56,648 nt of DNA from Lojkania enalia (lineage: Eukaryota; Ascomycota; Dothideomycetes; Pleosporales): positions 22,615 to 79,262 of the forward strand of contig ML986790.1 in the NCBI GenBank assembly GCA_010094045.1, written 5' to 3'. The number at the start of each line of letters is the position of its first letter. The stretch's first letter is position 1. The notes beneath the pieces were generated by a model, which had not been told where the DNA came from, ran no database searches, and saw nothing but the letters and a program-made list of their open reading frames with translations. Positions 48,560-56,648 of the stretch are shown piece by piece. The translations under genes and the position numbers were made by a program.

Positions 48560-50805
48560 ACTCTTATATATTATTATCTACTAGATAATCTATATTTTCT
48601 ATACTATTTTTATATACCTTAATCTATTTAGTTAGAGCCTTTAGAGGTCCTAAATAATTTAGATACTTATTATAAAAAGCTCTTAGCTTATAAGATAAAC
48701 CTATAAAATTTAAAGCTTTATACTAGATTAGGTTAAAATTATATCCTACCTATTTTATACAGTATTTAAGGGTCTTATAATATAACTTATTAGCTAGTAT
48801 TTCCTTAACCTCCTACTCTTCTACCCTATTAATAGCGATAGCGGGTGGTTTTAGAGCTTCTTATCTAGATAGAAGGTCCTAAAGGTTCTTATATAATAGG
48901 TTTAGTACGAAGATATTATATATACTTAACCCTAGGGGTAGTTATAAGTAGTATAAGTTTCTAACCTACTCTAGTACTTTAAAAGGACCCTCCTATTAAT
49001 CGGATAGCTTTTAGTTCAGTCTCTAGACCGTAAGATTCTTAGTATTTAAATAGACTATATTACTAATCTACTAATTAATTAGTTACTAGTAATAGTTAAT
49101 AATAGATTATATACGATCTTAAACCTTCTTAATATTAGCTTTTATAGTTTTCTAGACTATATATATATAAGTTGCTAAAGCTAAAACGTTTTTACAATTT
49201 AATTTATCTATTATAGTAATAGAATTAATAGAATATTTCTAGTCCCAATTCTAATAGGGCTCGGATCTATATAGGATCTAATACGGGGATATTCTAATAG
49301 TTGTATAGGGTAGAGTTATTTATACTCGATTAATTATAGGTAATAGAGAACTCTAGTTGTTCTAGTAGAAGGATATAAAAAAACGTAGTCTCTAATCAAT
49401 ATACTTATTTATAATCTCTATTTATCTATTAGTCTCTTTATAATAAGTAGTAGATAGTTTAATCTTTACGCCTAAGATATAGTAGAATTTAGACTAGAAA
49501 CTAAATATAAACTAAAATTCTTAATCTAAAATAATAGTTTTAGGCATATAGCTAAAGCGGTATATCTATTAAATAAATAATTCGGCTATTTCCTATATGT
49601 TAATTATATAATAGTAGAGAATAGATATAGCTTATTTAGATAGGCGATTGATTACTACTATAATCTAATTATATCTAGACTTATCTATAGAAAAATTCTT
49701 AAAGTTAATATATAGGTGCTATATTAGTTAATTTAATATAGAAAGTAGGTAGATAAAACCTAGAGTTTAAGTTTATATTAGATAAGCTTTATAGTATAGA
49801 ATATAATTCTATATATATCGTTTATAAGTAGCCTCTATACCCTTCTAGTAGTACTTCTAAAACAGTAACTAATAGGTTTTAGTAGCGCTTAAGTATATAA
49901 AGGATACTTAATTATAAGCCTCTTATATAAGTTATATATAAAGACCTAAATCTAATAGAATATATAAGTAATTATTATAGAGGAGTAGTTTATTCTCTAT
50001 CTAATACTTATAGGATAAAAGTATATATTCCTATATAAAAGAGGCTTAGTTTTCCTATAGTAATATATTAATTAACTTTAGAGAGTTTAGTAATATAACC
50101 TACTTCTAACCTTTAATAATATTTAGTATAGCTATTTAAGTTATTATTTGGGTAATATAAGACTAAGCTAATTTAGCATTAATTTGGGGGTAAAGTTAAT
50201 ATAGTCCGAATAAGACTCTTAACTAGTTGTTAATTTAAACTACTTTTAAGTTTTCTATATTTTATTCGTAATAACTAAAAATATCTACTCTAGTATTATT
50301 TTTATCTAAAGTATACTTAATTTAGAACTAATATTAAACTAATTTTTTAGTCTAATAAACTTAATAAATATTAAGTACTTTTATAGTTATAAAATATTTA
50401 AGTAAATAATAATCGGTATATACTAGAGTCCTAGTAACTACTAAAGTAAGTTCTACCCTCTATTACTTAAATATAGTAATAATTGCGAATAGTTTCTTAT
50501 TATAAATCTTCTAGTTCAGTTCTAAACCGGATAGAACTTTACTATAAAATACTATAGGGTACTATTTTCCGTTAGGATATTTCTATAATAGTACTCTTAT
50601 AACTACTCTATTAGAGGTATTAGTTTCTATTTTTATTTCTAATATAGGGTTAAAGTAGTAGAGTATAAGTATACTTAATAGAGCTAACTTTAATTTCTTA
50701 AAGGTAATATCACATTCTAAAATCTATATAAAAGAAGTTGTAGAGCTTTATAATATAATAATTAGCTTTATAATACGCGAGAATTCTAGTATAAACTGTT
50801 AATAG
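48560..50805 (-). pseudogene. A3 pol relic: RNase H, integrase, chromodomain
   Basis: Colinear with A1 2245-4500 in reverse. Chromodomain at about 48690-48840, integrase at about 49090-49690, RNase H at about 50300-50700. Catalytic residues are mostly altered by RIP. The N-terminal part (protease, most of RT) is cut off by A4. Confidence 0.85.
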
Positions 50806-51065
50806 TATAATAATGTAAAGAAATCGTTCTATAAAAAGCTTTATCTTTTTACTTATCTTATCCTACCCCCGGTTCTACCCCTTTTCCCATCCGTATATAG
50901 TTATATACTCCTTTATAAGTAGCTTAGTAGTTCTTCTATATCCTTATATATAAGGCCTATAGGTGTTAATAGAATTCTTAGGTCCCTAATCCCCTATATA
51001 CTCTTATATACCTCTAAATAGATTTATATTATATTTAGACCTATTATCTTACCTACGCTATTATA
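50806..51065 (+). repeat. A4 5' LTR (260 bp, short form)
   Basis: Begins TATAATAATGTAAAG, ends ...TACGCTATTATA; has the same 19-bp deletion as A3. Confidence 0.92.
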
Positions 51066-52296
51066 TTATATAGAAAAACTTAATATTATTAATAATAGCT
51101 TCTTTAATAATATTATATTAATTGTTTATTTAACTATATCTAAGTTTAAAATATACCTAATTTAGTTTAAATTATAATACTTATATACTATTATATTAAA
51201 TTATTTAATTATTTAAATAGAATTTTAGAAACCTTTTATTAATTAAAACTTTTAGGTTTAGAACTTTCTATCTCCTATAATTAGAATTACTTTTAGAAAA
51301 GCCGCGTAGAGTATACCTAGGTAGAAACTTAAAAACTACTAATAACCTATTAGAATTAGAAGTAACTGCTAATATCTAACTATAATTTACCTTCTAATTT
51401 CTATACTAGAATTAATATACGCGTAAGTTATAGTAAGAGTAAGTTTCTATCTATATATATAGAACAACTATTACCTTCTATAAGGGGCTTTATAATAGGC
51501 GGACCCTTCTCTATAAGGCTAGTAGTAAAGAACCTATCTAATTTAGAGGGAAATTAAAGTAAACTAACCCTTAAGAAATAAATTATAATTTTATAAGAGA
51601 AGATTATATATTTAATATAATAGAGAATTATTAGTCTTAATTAACCTCTATAAACTACTAAATTAGTACTAATAATATGCTAAGAAACTTTTATAACTCC
51701 TCTAGTAAGAAACCTTTTAGCTACCCTTAAACCATTTTAAATCTATCTTACTAAATATATACTTAAGATCGAAAGTCTTATAGATAGTAATAAACCTATA
51801 TTTAAATAATAGTAAGCTTTAATTCTAGACTAACTTAAGATTAATATAGATTACTATTAGATAGAGTATATATATATAGTATTAGTATAAGAATATATCT
51901 CTAGTACTACGAAAGGGTATCTAGAATTAAAATATCTAGCTAAATTAGACTAGTATTAGTTTAAAAATACTAAAGAAATAATTTTACTTCTATAATTATA
52001 TTTTATTATAGGTAATAAAGAGATAGAAGTATAATAAACGTTTTAGGTCCTAATAATAAATAAGAGAGAAACGTTCCTAACTTTTAAAGCTTGCTTTATT
52101 AGTACAGCTATTAGAGGATCCGTATCCTAATCTAAGTAGTTCTTCTACCTATAGAATAAGATTCTCTCTAATTTAAAGATACTAAACCTTAGCTTTAAAC
52201 TTATATAAAAAGGCTTCTTTAATACTATAGTTGTCTACTTAATAGCCTATAATATAGAAAGAAGGAGTATTTTTAACCTTCTGGAATAAACTGTTA

Positions 52297-52355
52297 ACGT
52301 ATTTATAAGCGAGCGGCTACTATAAGTAAGTAGCTACCTCTACTAACTTTTTATA
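52297..52355 (+). repeat. Fot1-type left TIR (59 bp)
   Basis: Inverted match to 54089-54147. Confidence 0.95.
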
Positions 52356-52379
52356 ACGTGTTACCTTCTAACTATAATA

Positions 52380-53990
52380 GCTTAACTAACTACTTCTTAA
52401 TTACCCTATAATAAAGTAGATATCTCTCTTACTATCTTAGCTATAAATTAATACTAAATAAGTAGTATAAAATATACTATTTTAATCTATATCTACTCCT
52501 AAACGATTTTATAATAATAATATACTAGAATTACTATATAATATAATTACTAGTTTAACTTAAAGAAGTTTATTTAGCTAGAAGAGAAGGTAATAACTAG
52601 GTATATACTTAACCTAGATTCGCAAGGATTTCTACTTATACTAAGTACTATATAAGATATAGTAAATAAGCTGCTTACTAAATATAGTACTAGTTAGGTT
52701 AGTAAGCTATAGCTACACAACTTTATTAAGTAAATAGATAGCTTTATTACGCGTTTTAATCGGTTGTACAATTAATAGAGAGCCTTATATAAGGATTTAG
52801 AGACTATTAGAGTTTAGTTCGACCTTATAGCGTGTATAAAGGCTACCTATAGTATCTATAATAAAAATACCTTTAACTTTAATAAGATAGGCTTTATAAT
52901 AGATAAGATATTAGTTTAGCTAGTTATTACTAGCTTAGAGAGATAAGGTAGACTAAAGGCTATTTAGATAGATAATTATAAGTAGGTTACTATAATCTAT
53001 ATAGTTAATACTACTAAGTAAGTAATTCTACTCTTTATTATCTTTACTAGCTAATACTACCTTTCTATATAGTATAAGAAAGATAATATACTATACGACT
53101 GGGCTTTCATAGTTAATAATAACAGCTGGACTATTAATAAGCTTAGAGTAGAGTAGTTAAAGTACTTTATTAAGTATATAGTAGAGTATAAGGTAGGCGC
53201 ACGCTAGCTGCTTATTTTTAATAGCTATAAGAGTTATAACTCGCTTAAATTCTAATAGCTTTATAAGGAGAATAATATCTATACTCTCTATATACTACTA
53301 TATTTATCGCACCTTCTATAGCTACTTAATATTAGCTGCTTCTTACTATTAAAGCGCGCATATAGGCGCTAGATTAAAAGCTTAATACGCGACTATATTA
53401 ATTATATTATAAAGCTAGAGTTCTTACCTACCTTCTATACAGCTTATAAGTAGTTAATTATAAAAGAGAATATCTGCGTAAGCTTTCGAGGCGCTAGCCT
53501 AATTTTATATAATCTAAAGGTAGTAATATTAAAGCTTAATATTAAACTTTATATACTAATACTGCTTATACTAGAGGTTACCCTCTAAGAAGCTAAAATA
53601 CTAAGTAGTATGCGCGAGCTAGATACTTAATTAATATTAATTTACGATAGGATTTAGAGGTATAAAAGCTTATCACCTACTTCTATTATTATAGTACTTA
53701 ACTAACTTAAAAAAGGCGTTAAAGTAATAGTATACGAAAGTACGCTTATATATAATTAGATTATAAGGCTTAAGAAAGTAAATAAGGCTGCTATAACGCG
53801 TAGAAAGTGTAAAAAGAAGAGGATCTAGTAGAAAGGTACCTTAATAAAGGTAGAGGCAGAGGATATTATTACTTAAAAAGACGTTGAGTAGTAGTTAGAG
53901 GGGGAAATATATTAAGGTAAAGCGTAATTAGGTACGAGTTAGTAGGCTTTAGTATATTACAGCTGCTATAAGGAAACTAGCTATAACTTA
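52380..53990 (+). pseudogene. Fot1/pogo-type DDE transposase relic
   Basis: Transposase with N-terminal CENP-B-like DNA-binding region and DDE_1 catalytic core. DNA-binding part at about 52560-52780. First catalytic motif as NTFNFNKIGFI at about 52866-52900 (NFDE-x-GF with Asp to Asn), second as LIFNSYKSYNSL at about 53212-53250 (DGHxSH, Asp to Asn, His to Tyr), third as HLLQLLNISCF-type sequence at about 53309-53345 (PLDV, Asp to Asn). All three acidic residues are thus lost. About 535 codons, normal for the family. Stops are TAG/TAA. It reads in the same direction as A4 gag. Confidence 0.88.
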
Positions 53991-54088
53991 AAAACCTATA
54001 AGAAAGATGCTATAAATACTCTTTAATCTAGTATAGTTTAAATATTATAATTATCTTATTATATTAATAAAATAGATTGCTGTAAAGG

Positions 54089-54147
54089 TATAAAAAGTTA
54101 GTAGAGGTAGCTACTTACTTATAGTAGCCGCTCGCTTATAAACACGT
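54089..54147 (-). repeat. Fot1-type right TIR (59 bp)
   Basis: Inverted match to 52297-52355. Confidence 0.95.
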
Positions 54148-54520
54148 TAGTTTATAAGTTATAGTTAAAATAAATTTAGATTAGTACTAGAAAGTTTTTA
54201 AGAGTTTATCTAAGATAACTTATAATGTAATACTACTCTAATCTACCTTAGTATTAATACCTTATTCTACTATAATCGCTTCTTAATAACCTAGTAAGAC
54301 TTCTATACCTAAAAAATATACGATTCTAGATAATTATTATAATTATAGTAAACTAGAATACTTTATAAATAAATATATAGTCTTTAAAGTATAAAAAATA
54401 GAGGTTAAATAAGAAAAAATTAAAGAAGAAGAGTTTTTAGACGTAAATAAGTACTATCTAGATAGTTCTTAGGTAGAAAATAGAGATATCTAGGAAAACT
54501 TTCTATTCTAAATTTAAGTA

Positions 54521-56648
54521 GATATAACTTATTAAATATTAATTTATTATATTTATTTAGAGGAAAGTATTTCTAAATTTCTACTATTCTATATTTAAAA
54601 GGTATTAGTATATAACTAAACGCTTTTATTAATATTAGTACTTAAAGCTTTCTATTTCTTAATTTTATAGTAGTTAGATTACTCTCCTAAACTTTATATA
54701 TATTAATATAGTATTTACCCTTTAAAATTACTATTAAAGGTTTTTAGAACTAAATTTAAACCCTAATTAATTAGTATATCTACTTATACCTACAAATTAA
54801 TAAGAGAACTATCTAAAACTACTTATTTATTATTATAGATCTAGGTATTTAGGATTATATTATTAGTATTAAATAGTTATATTACTTTTAACTCTAGCTA
54901 GATATAGATAAGAATCGGATTATATAGCTCTCTAAGTATCCTATTACTTATAATCTATTACCTTCTCTTCTTATATAATTAACTTAGCTAGTATATAATA
55001 AGGAGGTAGAGCTAGATATCTAATAACGCAACGCTCTATAAGAAAAGAACTAATATTTATAGTCTTATAGTCTAACTATCTATTATATTAAAGGTCTATT
55101 AAAACTATTAAAACTATATTAATCTTTTATAGTTTATAATCTAAACAAGTTTAGAGCTCCTATATACCTATATATAATAAAGTCTAAATCCGATCTAAAG
55201 AAAATCTATTCTTCTATTATTACTCTTATTATAGCTAATACTTTCTACTTTAATATAAAGAGGAAAGAGAACGAGTTTTTCTCTACGTCTCTATACGAAA
55301 TTAAACGGCTAATTAAAGATAAGTAAGCTCTAAAGCTGGAAGATAAAGCTAAAAATAAAGTACTAGTAAATCTCCGATTACTATCTAAATATTATAGGTA
55401 TTAGAATATATTTAGTAAAACTGCGGCTTATTAATTATTAGAATACTACTCTTATAATTATAAAATTATCCTTATAAAATCCCTCCCTAATAGTTACAGC
55501 CTATTATATAAGTAGAATATTAAGGAGCTAGAGGTAACTAAAAAGTATATTATAAATAATCTATAGAATAGATATATTAAATAGAGTCTAAGCCCTTTTA
55601 CATCTCTAATCCTTTATATCTATAAACTTAATAGCAACTTATATATCTATATAGATTATTATAAACTTAATACTCTTATCTATAAGAATATATATCTAAT
55701 ACTATATATAGATAAACTCTTATCTAGGCTTACTAAGATAGTAATCTTTACTAAGTTTAATATTCGCGCGGCCTTTAATAAGATTAGAATAGACCTTAGT
55801 TTTAAGAAATATACTACCTTTTAAACTCGATATAGAACCTATAAATATAAAGTTCTACCTTTTAGATTATATAATAGTCTAGTAACTTACTAGTATTATA
55901 TAAATAACGTACTAATTAACTACCTAGATAACTTTTATATTACTTATCTAGATAATATTCTTATCTACTCTAAAAATAAGGCGATATATACTATCTATAT
56001 TAAGAAAGTTCTTAAGAGATTATATTAAGTAGGGTTATAAGTTAATATTAATAAGAGCGAATTCTATATTACGTAAACTAAATATCTTAACTATATCCTC
56101 TTAAGTAAAGGCCTTAAGGTTAATTTAGAAAAGGTAGAAATACTGCGTAATTAGTAGCTACCTACTATTATAATAGGTGTAAAATCCTTCTTAGGTTTTA
56201 CTAGATTCTATTAATAGTTTATACTAGAATTCTTATATATAATAAAGCTAATTATTATACTATAGAACTCTATAACCTCTTTTATATAGACTTTAGAATG
56301 TGATATTACCTTTAAGAAATTAAAGTTAGCTCTATTAAGTATAACTATACTCTACTACTTTAACCCTACATTAGAAACAAAAATAGAAACTAATACCTCT
56401 AATAGAATAGTTATAGAAGTACTATTATAGAAATATTCTAATAGAAAATAGTACCCTATAATATTCTATAGTAAGATTCTATCTAGTTCAGAACTAAACT
56501 AGGAGATTTATAATAAGAAACTATTTGCAATTATTACTACGTTTAAGTAATAGAGGGTAGAACTTACTTTAGTAGCTATTAGGATTCTAGTATATACTAA
56601 TTATCGCTTACTCGAATATTTTATAACTATAAAGGTACTTAATACTTA
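54521..56648 (+). pseudogene. A4 pol relic: protease, RT, RNase H (partial)
   Basis: Protease near 54625-54645 (Asp lost), RT at about 55565-56050 with NFYITYLDNILIYS (YLDD to YLDN) near 55930-55965, RNase H to the window end, equivalent to A2 17163. Unlike A1 it keeps the 24 bases before the YLDD box. Heavily stopped. Confidence 0.87.

Larger units (their letters stand above)
47202..50805 (-). mobile_element. Gypsy family A, copy A3 (3' half, interrupted by A4)
   Basis: Reverse-oriented 3' LTR, polypurine tract, 3' region, chromodomain, integrase and RNase H, ending in the RT/RNase H region at 50805 where A4 begins. The sequence at 50775-50805 is the reverse of A1 2245-2275. The rest of A3 is expected beyond A4, outside the window, after a second copy of AATAG (50801-50805). 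Confidence 0.9.
52297..54147 (+). mobile_element. Fot1/pogo-type Tc1-mariner transposon (1851 bp)
   Basis: 59-bp terminal inverted repeats (52297-52355 and 54089-54147), beginning ACGTATTTATAAGCGAGCGG, with one mismatch (A against G at position 5, a RIP-type change). Target duplication TA at 52295-52296 and 54148-54149; removing the element restores A-family gag. Size, TIR and TA duplication are as in Fot1 and Pot2-like elements. Confidence 0.95.
51530..54520 (+). pseudogene. A4 gag relic split by the Fot1-type insertion
   Basis: First part about 51530-52296, second part 54150-54520, rejoined at a TA dinucleotide (A2 14663-14664). The CCHC knuckle is at about 54332-54391 (NYYNYSKLEYFINKY; all Cys and His lost). 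Closed by TAG/TAA. Confidence 0.78.
50806..56648 (+). mobile_element. Gypsy family A, copy A4 (runs off the window, carries a Fot1-type element)
   Basis: 5' LTR, leader, gag, protease, RT and the start of RNase H. Apart from the 19-bp LTR difference and the 1851-bp insertion plus TA, the 3989 bp present align to A2 13155-17163 with no net indel. More heavily RIPed than A2. Inserted into A3 in the opposite orientation. Confidence 0.94.

Noticed and set aside
1..56648. CRISPR arrays, tRNA or rRNA genes, gene clusters or defence systems
   Set aside because: No regularly spaced short repeats with unique spacers, no tRNA-like cloverleaf and no rRNA segment were seen. The repeats present are LTRs, TIRs or minisatellites, and the sequence is fungal heterochromatin in character.

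Overview
The window is a transposon graveyard from a filamentous ascomycete fungus (Pezizomycotina; I cannot place it more finely). Nearly every recognisable reading frame is broken by TAG/TAA, and the dinucleotides CA and TG are almost absent while CG is still common. That is the footprint of repeat-induced point mutation (RIP, CpA to TpA on either strand), not ordinary CpG decay. No intact protein-coding gene, rRNA or tRNA was found. Coordinates of pseudogenes are approximate because their starts and stops are destroyed; LTR, TIR and target-duplication coordinates were read base by base.

Three Ty3/Gypsy-type families make up most of the sequence. Family A (LTR 279 or 260 bp, gag with CCHC knuckle, protease, RT, RNase H, integrase, chromodomain) has four copies: A1 1-5872 (+, 5' end outside the window), A2 13155-20345 (+, complete, 7191 bp), A3 47202-50805 (-, partial) and A4 50806-56648 (+, runs off the end). 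Family B (LTR 202 bp) has two complete copies of exactly 5504 bp: B1 9243-21942 (-, interrupted by A2) and B2 27761-33264 (-). Family C (LTR about 334-368 bp, CCHC, protease, RT, integrase, chromodomain) has pieces C1 5873-6521 (-), C3 25760-27109 (+), C2 27110-27477 (-, LTR only), C4 33691-39489 (-) and C5 39490-42603 (+).

The layers can be read in order. The oldest recognisable gene is a RecQ helicase of the telomere-linked helicase (TLH) type, in three pieces (about 6522-7207, 7741-9242 and 21948-24150). It was interrupted by a 528-bp TRIM-like element (7208-7735, duplication AAAGT) and by B1 (duplication AAGTA); B1 was then interrupted by A2 (duplication AGTTA). A1 sits inside C1. A4 sits inside A3 in the opposite orientation, and A4 carries a 1851-bp Fot1/pogo-type DNA transposon (52297-54147, TA duplication). 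A hAT transposase relic lies on the minus strand at about 43080-45540.

The one stretch that does not look RIPed is a 213-bp solo LTR (40301-40513, duplication CCTAG) inside C5; its CA and TG are at normal levels, so it arrived late or was below the length that RIP recognises. Other points of interest are a possible antisense reading frame shared by three copies of family A, an inverted-LTR chimera of family C, and purine-rich minisatellites after the helicase relic. The helicase relic suggests a subtelomeric origin, but no telomere repeats are present and the region could equally be another heterochromatic AT-rich block. There is a 111-base assembly gap at 46247-46357.
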